DNA of 64,000 bases from Limnomonas spitsbergensis (GCA_037349105.1 JAYJMM010000021.1:496001-560000); one strand, 5' to 3'; counted from the first letter of the stretch, positions 20,921 through 34,191 are shown. Notes: a model not told the origin generated them from the sequence alone. Translations and numbers: made by a program.

Positions 20921-21507
20921 CTGTTGCACGAGGAGGGCAGCAGACAGAGTCACTGAACATGTGTGAAGTGAAGCAACAATGTCACCCAAGCCATCCAGGG
21001 GCAGGAGGACAGCAAGTAGGCTCATGGCATCTTTTCCAAACCTCCAAACCTCCTGTTATTACAGTGTGTGGTGGTTTGCAAGTCCCCATGGATACCTCCT
21101 TGGTGCTCAATGGGCTGTATGAATGAAGGGTGTGGAGGGAATCTATCCCAATCAGGCATCACGTTTATTTGTAAATAGTTCAGCTAGTAGTCAGCTACAC
21201 CACGTTTAACAGCATGGGAGCATGTCTGTCCTTGGAAGACCTGTTGCTTGGGCCAACAATGAACTGTATATGTCCAAGTCATGATCTCCATCTGCCAAGT
21301 GGTGGCCGCTGATGGTCCAAGCTAGTGGTCTGGTGCACATTGAAATAAAAGCTGGCAGGCGATAACGACTCATCACCTGATGAGAGCGATGAACCCAGGT
21401 CTTGATCCTGATTCTTGCACTAATCACATGTGACATTTGTCAGTAGGAATCAGCTTGGCATCCAGCGTAACTTTTAGGGACTTCCTGAGTTTGCCGGGCT
21501 CAGCCAG
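20921..21507. other. Spacer with a family A repeat; no gene seen
   Basis: A family A-like copy lies at about 21181-21350 (CAGCTACACC...CCTGTTGCTTGGGCC...GGTGGCCGCTGATGG...GGTCTGGTGCACATTGAAAT). Nothing else could be supported. Confidence 0.4.
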
Positions 21508-24222
21508 GATGACCTCGGCTACTACAGCCTCAACAGCCCGACCTCGGCTACTACAACCTCCACAGCCCGACCTCGGGTACTACAGCCTTAACAGCCCGAC
21601 CTCGGCTACTACAACCTCCACAGCCCGACCTCGGGTACTACAGCCATAACAGCCCGACCTCGGCTACTACATCTTCTACAACATCTACAGCCCGACCTCG
21701 GGTACTACATCTTCTACAACATCTACAGCCCGACCTCGGCTACTACAGCCTCCACAGCCCGACCTCGGGTACTACAGCCTTAACAGCCCGACCTCGGCTA
21801 CTACAGCCTCAACAACTCGACCTCGGCTACTACAGCCTCAACAACCCGACCTCGATCGGCTACTACAGCCTCAACATCCCGACCTCGGCTACTACAGCCT
21901 CAACAGCCCGACCTCGGCTACTACAGCCTCAACATCCCGACCTCGGCTACTACAGCCTCAACAGCCCGACCTCGGCTACTACAGCCTCAACAACCCGACC
22001 TCGATCGGCTACTACAGCCTCAACAGCCCGACCTCGGCTACAACAGCCTCAACAGCCCGACCTCGGCTACTACAACCTCATCAGCCCGACCTCGGCTACT
22101 ACAGCCTCAACAGCCCGACCTCGGCTACTACAGCCTCAACAGCCCGACCTCGGCTACAACAGCCTCAACAGCCCGACCTCGGCTACTACAACCTCAACAG
22201 CCCGACCTCGGCTACTACAGCCTCAACAACCCGACCTCGGCTACAACAGCCTCATCAGCCCGACCTCGGCTACTACAACCTCAACAGCCCGACCTCGGCT
22301 ACTACAACCTCATCAGCCCGACCTCGGCTACTACAGCCTCTACAGCCCGACCTCGGCTACTACAACCTCAACAGCCCGACCTCGGCTACTACAGCCTCCA
22401 CAGCCCGACCTCGGGTACTACAGCCTCTACAGCCCGACCTCGGCTACTACAGCCTCAACAACCCGACCTCGATCGGCTACTACAGCCTCAACAGCCCGAC
22501 CTCGGCTACAACAGCCTCAACAGCCCGACCTCGGCTACTACAACCTCAACAGCCCGACCTCGGCTACTACAACCTCAACAGCCCGACCTCGGCTTCTACA
22601 GCCTCTACAGCCCGACCTCGGCTACTACAGCCTCTACAGCCCGACCTCGGCTACTACAGCCTCAACAGCCCGACCTCGGCTACTACAGCCTCCACAGCCC
22701 GACCTCGGGTACTACAGCCTTAACAGCCCGACCTCGGCTACTACAGCCTCAACAACTCGACCTCGGCTACTACAGCCTCAACAACCCGACCTCGATCGGC
22801 TACTACAGCCTCAACATCCCGACCTCGGGTACTACAGCCTCAACAGCCCGACCTCGGCTACTACAGCCTCAACAACCCGACCTCGATCGGCTACTACAGC
22901 CTCAACAGCCCGACCTCGGCTACAACAGCCTCAACAGCCCGACCTCGGCTACTACAACCTCAACAGCCCGACCTCGGCTACTACAACCTCAACAGCCCGA
23001 CCTCGGCTACTACAGCCTCAACAACCCGACCTCGGCTACAACAGCCTCATCAGCCCGACCTCGGCTACTACAACCTCAACAGCCCGACCTCGGCTACTAC
23101 AACCTCATCAGCCCGACCTCGGCTACTACAGCCTCTACAGCCCGACCTCGGCTACTACAACCTCAACAGCCCGACCTCGGCTACTACAACCTCATCAGCC
23201 CGACCTCGGCTACAACAGCCTCAACAGCCCGACCTCGGCTACAACAGCCTCATCAGCCCGACCTCGGCTACTACAGCCTCAACATCTCCCCCCCCCGGGC
23301 CACTACAGCCTCAACAGCCCGACCTCGGCTTCTACATCCTCTACAACCCAACCTCGGCTACTACAGCCTCAACATCTTGACCTCGGCTACTACAGCCTCA
23401 ACATCTCCCCCCCCGGGCCACTACAGCCTCAACAGCCCGACCTCGGCTTCTACATCCTCTACAACCCAACCTCGGCTACTACAGCCTCAACAGCCCGACC
23501 TCGGCTACTACAGCCTCAACAGCCCGACCTCGGCTTCTACATCCTCTACAACCCAACCTCGGCTACTACAGCCTCAACAGCCCGACCTCGGCTACTACAG
23601 CCTCTACAGCAGTACAGCCCGACCTTGGCTACTACAGCCTCTACAACCCAACCTCGGCTACTACAGCCTCTACAGCAGTACAGCCCGACCTCGGCTTCTA
23701 CATCCTCTACAACCCAACCTCGGCTACTACAGCCTCAACATCTTGACCTCGGCTACTACAGCCTCAACATCTCCCCCCCCGGGCCACTACAGCCTCAACA
23801 GCCCGACCTCGGCTTCTACATCCTCTACAACCCAACCTCGGCTACTACAGCCTCAACAGCCCGACCTCGGCTACTACAGCCTCTACAGCAGTACAGCCCG
23901 ACCTTGGCTACTACATCCTCTACAGCCCGACCTCGGCTACTACAGCCTCTACAGCAGTACAGCCCGACCTCGGCTACTACAGCCTCAACAGCCCGACCTC
24001 GGCTACTACAGCCTCTACAGCAGTACAGCCCGACCTCGGCTTCTACATCCTCTACAACCCAACCTCGGCTACTACAGCCTCTACAACCCAACCTCGGCTA
24101 CTACAGCCTCAACAGCCCGACCTCGGCTACTACAGCCTCAACAGCCCGACCTCGGCTACTACAGCCTCTACAGCAGTACAGCCCGACCTTGGCTACTACA
24201 GCCTCAACAGCCCGACCTCGGC
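21508..24222. repeat. 29-bp satellite, roughly 90 copies
   Basis: The unit is close to CCCGACCTCGGCTACTACAG plus CCTCAACAG. Variants include AACCTC, TCTACAG, a CGATCGG insertion, and a CATCTCCCCCCCCGGGCC variant at the right end. A block of several variant units near 21762-21890 recurs almost unchanged near 22702-22830, about 940 bp away, indicating a higher-order repeat. Long frames such as those reading ARPRLLQP are by-products. Confidence 0.97.
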
Positions 24223-25768
24223 AGAATTTCACAATGCGTGCTCCTTGATCGACACAACGAGGGGTGCCTGACGCTGCTGTTCACATGCAACCAACAAGTG
24301 TGAGGCTACTTAAGGTGAATAATTCATGAAGGGGGTAAACTGTATAAGGTATGAAGTACCAGTAGTTTGTTAATCTTGAGTGAGGACTGGCAGGCCCCGA
24401 ACGCCTGCCCTGAACTGCCGTTGAATGTATTCCTGAACCCTGAAACGCTGAACCCTGCAGGAAGGCCTGCCGCATGGAAGAGGAGACCCTGAACCCCGCC
24501 AACCAATTGACGGCAATAGTGCTGTGTTTGACGCGCCTTCGGAGCACGTTGATGCGTTTGTGTCAAGGGCGCAGGTCGGTGTAATGTGTAACGTGCTTCT
24601 GCTACGACTCAGCGACAACTGAGCTACAAGCCTGCCACCCCCGGCGAGGGAGGAAGGGGCTGCTCCAGCAAGGCCTAATGCTGGGGCCACTGGTAGGCCA
24701 GCGAAGGTTAGGTCCTCATTAGCCCGGTCGTGGCTTGCCTGTTCAAGACAGTGGTCTGATAAGCACAACAACTTTGTAAGTACACGTAACACAGCTCTGA
24801 GCTTATCAAGTTGGCCAGGGACAAACAAGGCTTATCCTGGTTTACAGCAGCGTGCCTAGGTGCATTGGCAGCCACACTTGTGCGCAACAGAGCTTGGACA
24901 CTTCTGGCACACAGATAGCCAGATTGGCAGCTACCATTGGGCTGATGGGGTCCGAACCTTGACTGGTGTACGGCCGGTGGCCCAGGCTGCAGGACCGGTT
25001 GCATCAGGCCACCTCGGCCGAAGGTTGTGTGATGAAGCTGAGTTGTGGCTGAAGCACCCTCATGTAAACATTGTTGGGGACTGAAACGTAAGGTCGCCTT
25101 GAGCTCAACCCTTGGATATTGAAAGCCAAACCCTGCCTCTACCCCTCTGGTACGCTCTCAGGGCTTGAGTTGTTTCAACACCGGACTCGCTGTCATTGTG
25201 GCAAAATCCCTGTCAGAGGTCAAGGCCAGGCCACAGCAGTCGACCGGTTTCGGAAACAGCAGTGGTGGAGTGGAAATGGTTATAAAGGCCGCAGGAGTAA
25301 TGGAAGGTGGGGCGGCGGCCAAGGCGGGTATGGCGGCAGCGGCCGCAGTGAAGGTTCTGGGGGGCGAGCGGTGATGGCAGGCGGGGCGGGGTGGGTTTGG
25401 ACAAACCATGAGGGGGAGAGGCAGAGGTAAGAGGTTCAGGGGTGTGGCATGGACAGCATTGTGACCTGGGCGGTTGACATCTGGCACAGACACATAATCT
25501 GTAGGAGTGTGTTGACAACACTGACACTCGGCCGGTGGACGTTTCCTCTTTGTCAGAGCTTCCGCCCGGCCCACTCCACTTTCTCTGATCCGTGACCTGC
25601 TAGCAGGATTCGCTATTCGACTGATGTGGCCCCACAAGCAGCGCCAGGCTATGTGTTTGTAGACAGGGAATCAGACCGGTGCTAACCTGACCCGGTGAAA
25701 GGCTCTCATGCTGGCTGTCAAGTCCACCTGTGCCATGCAATTTCAATACGTTATTGGTCATGCTTGGT
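24223..25768. other. Spacer before the H2A gene; no gene recognised
   Basis: Contains a reverse family A copy at about 24938-25060 (GTCCGAACCTTGAC, GGCCGGTGGCCCAGGC, CTCGGCCGAAGG) and related CAGTTGTCGCTGAGTCG-type ends near 24605. A G-rich stretch at 25262-25430 reads Gly/Ser-rich on the plus strand but has no clear exon boundaries. I see no supported gene. Confidence 0.4.
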
Positions 25769-25784
25769 GGTGTTGAAAAACACC
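25769..25784 (-). terminator. Histone 3' stem-loop (H2A)
   Basis: Minus strand GGTGTTTTTCAACACC: 6-bp stem, 4-nt UUUC loop, flanked by ACC. The length and shape match the replication-dependent histone mRNA 3' hairpin, which stem-loop-binding protein recognises in animals and volvocine algae. It lies about 40 bp after the H2A stop. Confidence 0.9.
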
Positions 25785-25822
25785 GGTTGTGTCGAAGAAT
25801 GACAGCTGAGGATTATGGACGT

Positions 25823-26233
25823 TTAGACCTCAGCAGACTCTCCATCCTTCTTGCTCTTCTTGGGCAGCAGGACGGAGTGGATGTTGGGCAACACGCCACC
25901 AGATGCAATGGTGACTGTGCCCAGCAGCTTGCTCAACTCCTCATCATTACGGATGGCCAGCTGGATGTGGCGGGGGATGATGCGGTTCTTCTTGTTGTCG
26001 CGAGCAGCGTTGCCAGCCAGCTCAAGCACCTCGGCAGCGATGTACTCAAGGACTGCGGCCAGGTAGACAGGGGCGCCAGCACCAATGCGCTCAGCGTATT
26101 TGCCCTTCTTTAGGTAGCGCGCGACACGGCCCACGGGGAATTGGAGACCAGCCTTGGCGCTGCGAGACACGGCCTTCTTGCCTCCAGCACCCTTGCCGCG
26201 ACCACCACCAGCGGAGACTGTCTTGCCTGCCAT
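25823..26233 (-). CDS. Histone H2A (136 aa, intronless)
   Basis: Core nucleosomal histone that pairs with H2B in the nucleus. The H2A fold is complete: [84 protein letters not shown]. The acidic-patch residues are present. The C-terminus ends KKDGESAEV, with no SQ(E/D) motif, so this is not an H2A.X form. It is transcribed away from H2B with a 206-bp shared upstream region and has the histone hairpin downstream. These features fit an S-phase-expressed canonical gene. Confidence 0.98.
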   Translation of the reverse strand: MAGKTVSAGGGRGKGAGGKKAVSRSAKAGLQFPVGRVARYLKKGKYAERIGAGAPVYLAAVLEYIAAEVLELAGNAARDNKKNRIIPRHIQLAIRNDEELSKLLGTVTIASGGVLPNIHSVLLPKKSKKDGESAEV

Positions 26234-26439
26234 TTATCAAGGAGAAGTGTGTAAGTGAGTTGGAAGATGAGCCTGTGTCTGTGCCTAGCCATGCGCTGCT
26301 TTAATACACGCCTTGAAGGCCGGATCAGCAGACCAGCCAGCTGTCGGTGCCTGCTGATCCGGTCGTCCGAACATTTGAACACTACATTAACATCTCGCGA
26401 CTCAAAACTGGCCCATACACTACATTCTAATTCGACATA
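26234..26439. promoter_or_regulatory. Divergent H2A/H2B promoter with paired inverted motif
   Basis: CGGATCAGCAGAC at 26321-26333 and CTGCTGATCCGG at 26351-26362 form an inverted pair about 17 bp apart near the centre of the intergenic region. The same motif pair occurs between H3 and H4, in the opposite arrangement, pointing to a common S-phase regulator. The GATCCG core is reminiscent of the plant histone octamer CGCGGATC, but that link is inference. Confidence 0.75.
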
Positions 26440-26838
26440 ATGGCACCCAAGGCAGTTGCTGATAAGAAACCCACTGCAGTGGCCACTGCCGAGAAGAAGA
26501 TTGCGAAGAAGGTCGCAGTCAAGAGCACCGATGGCAAGAAGAAGAAGAAATCCGGCAAGGCAGTCGAGTCCTACAAGATCTACCTGTACAAGGTGCTCAA
26601 GCAGGTCCACCCCGACACTGGCGTCTCCTCCAAGGCCATGAGCATCCTGAACTCCCTCATGAACGACATGTTTGACAAGATCGCCACCGAGGCTGCCCGC
26701 CTGTCCCGCTACAGCAAGAAGCCCACAATGACCTCCCGTGAGATTCAGACCGCTGTGCGCCTGGTCCTGCCTGGAGAGCTGTCCAAGCATGCTGTCTCTG
26801 AGGGCACCAAGGCTGTCACCAAGTTCACCTCGGCATAG
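26440..26838 (+). CDS. Histone H2B (132 aa, intronless)
   Basis: Core histone partner of H2A. A Lys/Ala-rich N-terminal tail of about 40 residues precedes the conserved fold: [88 protein letters not shown]. The C-terminal lysine (AVTK) used for monoubiquitination in other eukaryotes is present. It is divergent from H2A and followed by the 3' hairpin about 50 bp after the stop. Confidence 0.98.
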   Translation: MAPKAVADKKPTAVATAEKKIAKKVAVKSTDGKKKKKSGKAVESYKIYLYKVLKQVHPDTGVSSKAMSILNSLMNDMFDKIATEAARLSRYSKKPTMTSREIQTAVRLVLPGELSKHAVSEGTKAVTKFTSA

Positions 26839-26885
26839 GCAGCCCATCTGCAGCTTCTCCCTACCTCATTTCACCAGACCAAACC

Positions 26886-26901
26886 GGTGTTTTTCAACAC
26901 C
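26886..26901 (+). terminator. Histone 3' stem-loop (H2B)
   Basis: GGTGTTTTTCAACACC, identical to the H2A and H4 hairpins, preceded by AAACC and followed by ACC. Confidence 0.9.
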
Positions 26902-28770
26902 ACCATTGCTGGTACCATAATCAACGAGCTCTTGCTCAAACCCTGCGTGTGGGTGCACGAAACGCATGATCAATGGTTTAGCATGCAAGATTTCAGTGGA
27001 CAGACGTGGTGAGGATTCTAGAGCGCAGGATTTGATAGACTCGCAGTCAGACTTTGTAGAACTTTGATCCGGTGTAGGGTCATGACCAGTCTGATAGGCG
27101 CGTGAGCGCCTACATCAGGCTGCGTGGCACCTAAAGCGCAGGATCTGATCAGTCTGCAATCAGGTGTTTACATCAGGATTTTTGCAGTTTAAGTGTGGTT
27201 TGAGGACCTAGCGTAGTCCTACGGCAGTGTGCCCCAGGCTGCAAGCCATTATACTAACACGAGGACTCCAGAAGTGAAGGGATTGAGCAGCAGCCCCACT
27301 GTCCAGAGAGAAACCAGGGAGAGCCCACAGCTGACACTCGAGGACGGTGCAGCGATCAGCAGCGTGACGGACGGTGCTGCCAAGGGTGTTAGGCAAGGGG
27401 AGATGCGCTGCATGTCTGCTACCAGTGCCCTAGCGTGAAGGAGAGGCTTAGGTGGAGAGGTTAGGCAGGCCCCCCGGAAGGCGCCACAGGCTTTCAACTG
27501 TTGTACCAGGGTAGGCTTGGATGGGAGGCTCTGACTTTTGTTGAGGACGTCGTTCGCTTTGTTGAGGCTTAGTTTTGTTGTTTTTCTTTGCCTTCTTGGG
27601 GAATAGGCTTGAGAAGGGCAAGGTTTACTTCGGGCTGCCTTTTCCTTTGGGGGGGTCGTTATTTCCTTTGTTTTCTTCTCCTTCTTTCCCTCTTAACTTA
27701 AATTTCTTTTCTTCCAACGAGACAGTTGGGCGCCCACGCGGCCGAGCCTTTTTGAGCTGGGCCCAGAGGTGTAATGTCATTGACTGTCGAAACCAGGGAG
27801 AGCCTGCGTGTTGTTTTCCTTTCTGTCCAGTGTCTAGGGTGTTTTTGTGGTATGCGGAGTACGTTTCGGTGTATGTGCAGTGTTCTGTAGGGATAGGCCC
27901 AGGCCGCCCATCGAAACCAGCGGGGGACCGGAGCCAAAGGTCTGAAGTACATCTGGGCAGCGGCCAGTGGGGCCTGTATCGCTGCTGCTGCTCTTGCATG
28001 CATGTCCTGTGTCCCAAGTGGGCCAGGTGTAGGTGGTGCAGTGGGCCAAGAGCAGCGGTGTCCCTTTTTGCTCATTCAAAGTTTGAGGAGTTTTAGGGAG
28101 TTCCATGAACCGGGGTTCATGTGACGATAGTGTTATTCCGTGATCTAGTCCCCTTGCGCTTCGATGAAGCCAGGAGTGGATAGGGCAGGTGACAGCCAGT
28201 GAGTCCGGAGTTTTACAATGTTGCTTTCCTTAGGCTAGATCAGTGGGGCAGCTAAGGACAAGCAAAAAAGGTGTTCAAGAGTTGTGTCTCAGCAGCTGGA
28301 CCAGTGCAGCAGACAGGAGCAAGCAAAAAGGTTTATGAAAGTCTTGTTTCCTTACGCTGGACCAGTGCGGCAGCTAAGGGCCACCGGGGAAAGTTGTTTT
28401 TAAATGTCTTGTTCCCGTAGCTGGACCCGTGGGGCAGCCAGGGCAAGCCAACTTTCTAAGCTTACTTCCAGAGCGTGTGTAAGTAGCAACCAGTAGTATC
28501 ACCCTCTTATATCTGCCTGTCTCCCCACGCTGTGTCTCATTGAGCCAGGCGGGTGGGGAGCGCCAGGGGGCTGAGTGAAGAAGCGGGGCGGTACCCTCGA
28601 GACGAGAAGCCCAATTAGCCTAGCCAGTAGTAGCAGCTCATGCACTGCAGCTGTCTTGCTAGCTGTGCGGTAGTGTAGTTACTTCCCAGCGTGCTATACC
28701 TGTGTAGGTGCTGTACAAAGTACCTTTGAGTACGAAGCAGTAATCCAGTTGTGAGTAGCAGGTGCCTCTC
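26902..28770. other. Spacer; imperfect repeats only
   Basis: Positions 27510-27810 share short stretches (GGCCCAGAGGTGTAA.GTCAT, GTACC.GG.AGGCTTGG.TGGGA) with 29840-30150. Positions 28225-28450 hold four loose repeats of about 75 bp built around GCTGGACCAGTG.GGCAGC and GCAAGCAAAAAGGT. No gene was recognised. Plus-strand frames around 27575-28096 have no family likeness. Confidence 0.4.
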
Positions 28771-28773
28771 TAA

Positions 28774-29510
28774 GAGGCGATTCACACCGGGGCACTTTCG
28801 CCACTTTCGTCACCTTTCGCGCGAATTTCAGTTCAGTTCAGTTCGGCCAACCCCGGGGGTTGGGCACCTTTCGCGCACGAACTGAAAGTGGGGTCTGGAC
28901 CCCACTTTCAGTTCGCGTCAATCACTTTCAGTTCACGCTGGCAACTTTCAGTTCGCGCTGGCCATTTCCGACGGGCATCTTGTGCCGCTTCTCTGTTTCT
29001 TTGCCCCGTCTGTCGCCTGCTATTCTGTGCGGACGATTGAGTACGTTAGCATTATATCTATGATCCCACGACCAGATACTAGCAGACGCGTCTGCAGACG
29101 TACCACGCCCCCTGAAAAACACGTCCAGAATAAGACAAACTGGCTGAGTAAAGACAGCTTCAGATTTTGGCTCAGTAATCGAGTGGTTGACATGGGCACA
29201 TGGCGAGCACTCTCACTGATGCTGGTAGACAGGTGCATGGTGACGATAGCACTACTTCAGGTGGTGGACTGGTCACTGAGTACCAGAGGTTCGACTGGCA
29301 GTTCGATGTCGATTCAAGGGCAAGAAGCATTACGTAAAGCAGGCAAGAAAGGGGATGGGCCATTTTGAAAGAAGCAGGATACGGCTTTCGCCGTTTTCAG
29401 AGATTTATCTGGTGTGAATCGGTCGTCCAGCCGTCGGGGTTGGGATCGCGAAGTGACAATAGTTCAGTTCGACCGAAAGTCACTTTCAGTTGGCCGGTGT
29501 GAATCGCCTA
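28774..29510. mobile_element. MITE-like element with terminal inverted repeats and a TAA target duplication
   Basis: AGGCGATTCACACCGG at the left end (28775-28790) is matched by its exact reverse complement CCGGTGTGAATCGCCT at the right end. TAA flanks both sides (28771-28773 and 29511-29513). The 737-bp interior contains repeated ACTTTCAGTTCG and no transposase. TAA/TTA duplications are typical of PIF/Harbinger-group elements; that assignment is inference. Confidence 0.75.
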
Positions 29511-30555
29511 TAAGGCACATTTTCAAATTTTACCCTAGTACAGCGTTTACCATTATGTGGTGCGACACATCCTCCAAAGTTATAGAGCTTGGCGAGAGCT
29601 ATTTATTTCTGGTCTCAAATTTGTTTTTGACCCAAGAGAGGGAACCGATATGAGGCGGCAACGTGGAGGGAGGGTAGGCTGGGGGGTCTCCCCAGAACGA
29701 AAAAATCTCGATTTTTTTCTGGGCGACAAATTGAGAAGATAACTACACCGCTGCATTCCCCTCGTCAAATGCTCTTGATTTCCACCATCAAATGTGGCAT
29801 ACAAAACATCACATCCCCTTGCTTGCCTCCTGTGCCTTCTCTCTTGACTTTCCTAGCTGACTTTGTGTTTTCCGACGTGACCGAGCTTCATTTCAGCATG
29901 GCCCAGAGGTGTAACGTCATTAACCCCTTGCTTGCCATATCGGCATGGGGGATATGGGGGGCAGCACTGCAAACACAACTGTCGGTACTGTTGTTATTCA
30001 CTTCATGCATCCCATTCATGTGCCAAAGAAAACAGTGCATACTGCATGGCATAAGCTATGGATGATAGTATGCCTATGCCATCTTAAAGAGAGGGAAGGG
30101 CAGGTCCTTCGAACGGTGTCAGAAACTTCTTCGAGTTGTACCGGGACAGGCTTGGGTGGGATGCCCTGGCTTTTGTGGAAGACGTGATAGATATTGTTGA
30201 TACGTAGACGTTAGTTAGGTGCCCCTTACACTGGCCGCTTTGCTATTCCATGTTCGCTATGATAGGGACCACATTGGTTGGCTGAAATGAGCAGTAAATA
30301 AGGTTGCACCCTTGGGCCCTGATATGCAGGGGAGGGTGCTTGGGCCTGCATGGTCGGCCCATAAGATTGACCATGCAGGGGCCCCATAAGATTAAGCAGG
30401 GAAAGGGTCCCAAGAAAGAGGAAAGGGGGATGCCTCAAGCAAAGGGGGAGGAACATTTGGCACTTTGGCCCTGTGGGCAAATATCTGTTCAGTTGGGACT
30501 AGAGGAACGAATAGAACAAAATGTTGAGTGGAGTTACGGGACAAAAGGCTGGGAA

Positions 30556-31000
30556 TTACCAAAGTGTCAGTCCAAATTAGTTTATGGGTCGTTTTTCAAA
30601 AACACATGTTTGATTTCGACGATTATTTACAACGGAACGAACCAAACACGAATATAAACCAAACACTGAAACAATCGCCAAAACAGAGCGCATTGCCGTT
30701 CACTGCACAAGCAGCGTTTACCCCCCACCTAGTTTACAATCTGTTCTCCAAGAAAATGCCGTAAAAATGCTGCCAATATGAAAAGGCAGCTTTCTTTTTC
30801 CGAGTCACTTGCCAGGGCAAAGGCAAGATGCGAACTGGCACCAGATGCGCCTCCCGGAGCGGAAACGAACCGTTGATCGGGGGCATTCAGCCTCTGATCA
30901 GAAAATTGAACTAAGAAACAAACAGCGTGATTAAGGCAAAAGAGGGTTTCAAACAAGAAACGAACTCTGAATAAATGAATTTGGACTGACACTACAGTAA
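30556..31000. mobile_element. 445-bp MITE-like insertion with inverted terminal repeats
   Basis: AGTGTCAGTCCAAATT at 30563-30578 is matched by AATTTGGACTGACACT at 30978-30993. TTAC and GTAA extend the match to a 23-bp terminal repeat with three mismatches. The paralogous block near 17895-17905 lacks the element and shows an empty site (GAATTAGGGAC). There is no transposase frame inside. The target duplication is unclear, possibly a TTA/TAA site. Confidence 0.75.
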
Positions 31001-31862
31001 GGTCAGTCAAAACAAGGGTTGGTCAAAGGAATCCTCAGCTTCTGAAACATCTGAACCTCAACAATATTTACCACGGCTTCCTCGAGAAACAGGGCATCCC
31101 CCCATACCTGCTCTGGAAAACTTGTGAAAAGCTGTCGCATTGTCCCGGCGGGCATGCTCATACCCGCTCCCTTAGCTTTGCCTGCACGCTAGGGCATAGG
31201 GAGCAAGCATGTAGCGCAGCCACCACAGGCTCGACGTCTCTCCTAGCACAGCATCACTGACCAAAGCTTGCCTCACAGCGCTGACTGCTGCGCCGTCTTC
31301 TATCCTAGGATCGGCCGTGCTCATTCCGCCGGGCCGCAGCCTTAAGCTTGTCTGCATGCGAGCACTCCCTGTTGCTGGTGTGGCTCCTGGCTTGCGCCAG
31401 CAAGGTGACCTCCGTCAGCTGTAACTGAGTGCTTCGGGATGCCGCAGATCAAATGATCATTGCTAGGTTTACCATAAGCATTCACTCCATCGTCACTTCA
31501 TTAGGATACCGGTACGGGTAAACCGGTATTTCACATTTGTATGAGGAGGGTTCAATAAGGGTACAACGAACAGTAGCTGATATCACACTGGACATCAGCA
31601 TGCAAACCAGCCACAGACAGCAACAGTATCATGATGTACAGTGTTGAATCTCATACTGTATGCAAAAATATGAAAATCCCTTTGTCGTGGAGCACCCCAC
31701 TCATGAGTCAGAATGTAAGCCATAAAGTGCACTCACTGGTTTGGGAACCAGTGTGGCACAAAAATACTCGCCATAGGCCATGACGTAGCTGAACAGTACC
31801 CTATAGATGATGGCCACATGCACATTGCAAGATCTGCGTGGACAGGTGTGCGGTAAGTTGGT

Positions 31863-31878
31863 GGTGTTTAAAAACACC
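31863..31878 (-). terminator. Histone 3' stem-loop (H3)
   Basis: Minus strand GGTGTTTTTAAACACC. It differs from the H2A, H2B and H4 hairpins by one base (A for C in the loop), which allows one or two extra A-T pairs. The H3 relic has the same variant. Confidence 0.88.
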
Positions 31879-31918
31879 GGTATGGTTGATGGGAAATGGA
31901 AGGCAGGGCATAAGAGGC

Positions 31919-32882
<964 letters not shown>

Positions 32883-32929
32883 ATATCTTCCAGCTTGAAG
32901 TGCCAATATCAGACCCACCACTCCCAACC

Positions 32930-32945
32930 GGTGTTTTTCAACACC
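32930..32945 (+). terminator. Histone 3' stem-loop (H4)
   Basis: GGTGTTTTTCAACACC, identical to the H2A and H2B hairpins, preceded by CAACC and followed by ACC. Confidence 0.9.
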
Positions 32946-33589
32946 ACCAACCAACCGAAACCAAAAACGAAGATCTGCTGCAGGAGCCCTGTTATTTCTG
33001 GGGGTAACACCTATCGGATTTGAAATGGGAAATAACTTGTCTCGCATGCTTGCGCTCCATACATGAGCAGCTTGTGACCATAACTTAGTTGTCCATGTGA
33101 ATGCATATTCACCGCTCCGAGGATTGCATGGTCCAGGTCAGTGGGGAGCATGTCCAGATTGGCGGCGAGCCAGCGAAAGTAGAAATAACAGGCTAAATCA
33201 ATGGCCCTTGCTATTGACTAGTCTGCAAGGACATCCACGCCACCCTGACAGGACCTCATCTTTTGCAGCAAGGTGGAAAACCCCATCCACATCATTTCTT
33301 GGGGTGCTGGTTGACTAGGTGAGGGTCCATGAGGGATACCAGGAAAAAGCTGGTACGTTACCCACATTGTTTCTTTGCATTCGCAAGCGTCATTGCCAAG
33401 CGTCTGTCATGGGCTCATGCACTTGACAAAAACTGAAATATGTCAATCCTCATGAACCTCCAACAGGCAATGACTAAGACTGTTTCCAGTCCTAAGCGAG
33501 CAAACCTTCCCTCAGGCACTACAATATAGCACATGAGCAGCCCATGATCTTGGTCACGCCAACTCCAAAGAGCTTTGCGTCGGCCAGCC

Positions 33590-33900
33590 CTGATCATATA
33601 AATTTGCATCGTGTGCATAACCATGGCCGTGTCCCAGATTGTGTTTGCAAAATTTTGAGCGTTGAAGATGGGTAGCTTCGCCTTTGCCTCAAGCAAAAGG
33701 GCATCTGTGCAGGCTGCATCGCAGTGCTCCAACTTAGCCATGGACCAGATTGTGTTGGAGAAATTTTTGAGCATTCAAGTTGGGCAGCTCCACCTTTGCC
33801 TTGAGCACAAGGGCATCTATGAAGGCCTAATTTAAGTGTCTTAGCATGGCTATGGCCCAGATTGTGTTCGCGAATTCTTGTGAATTGAATGTTGACAAAG
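33590..33900 (-). pseudogene. Relic of a helical-repeat protein with NTIW repeats (OPR/RAP-type)
   Basis: Minus strand reads about three repeats of 37-38 residues of the type F(A/S)NTIW..A......D...LEAKAKLP.FNAQN. The best preserved piece is NFSNTIWSMAKLEHCDAACT followed by LLLEAKAKLPIFNAQ. A stop codon interrupts the first repeat and a frameshift separates the first from the second. Such NT.W repeats are known in algal and protist organelle RNA-binding proteins of the OPR/RAP type; this is a broken fragment of one. Confidence 0.6.
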
Positions 33901-34191
33901 TTGAGTAAGCTTTGACGGCTTAGACAAGTAATCAGAGGTGCTGCTGCGCAGCACAAAAAACGGCAGAGCAGTCGGGTATGTGACTTTTCAGAGGGCAGGC
34001 GCAGGTGCGGATGGGGTCACTTGGACCCCATGCAAACACCCTCGCCATGTTGAAGGATTTCAAAATATTTGTCACAACTCTATCGCTGGCTAAGTGCGTG
34101 TTTTTAATGATGCGTTTCGAATTGCGCATAGAGAAGCGAAGCTGCAGCTGTCGACCTGTTGCGTGACACCAGGGGACAGCGTGACGACACC

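Noticed and set aside
23377..24303. 308-codon frame rich in RPRLLQP
   Set aside because: By-product of the 29-bp satellite; no start context, splice signals or family likeness.
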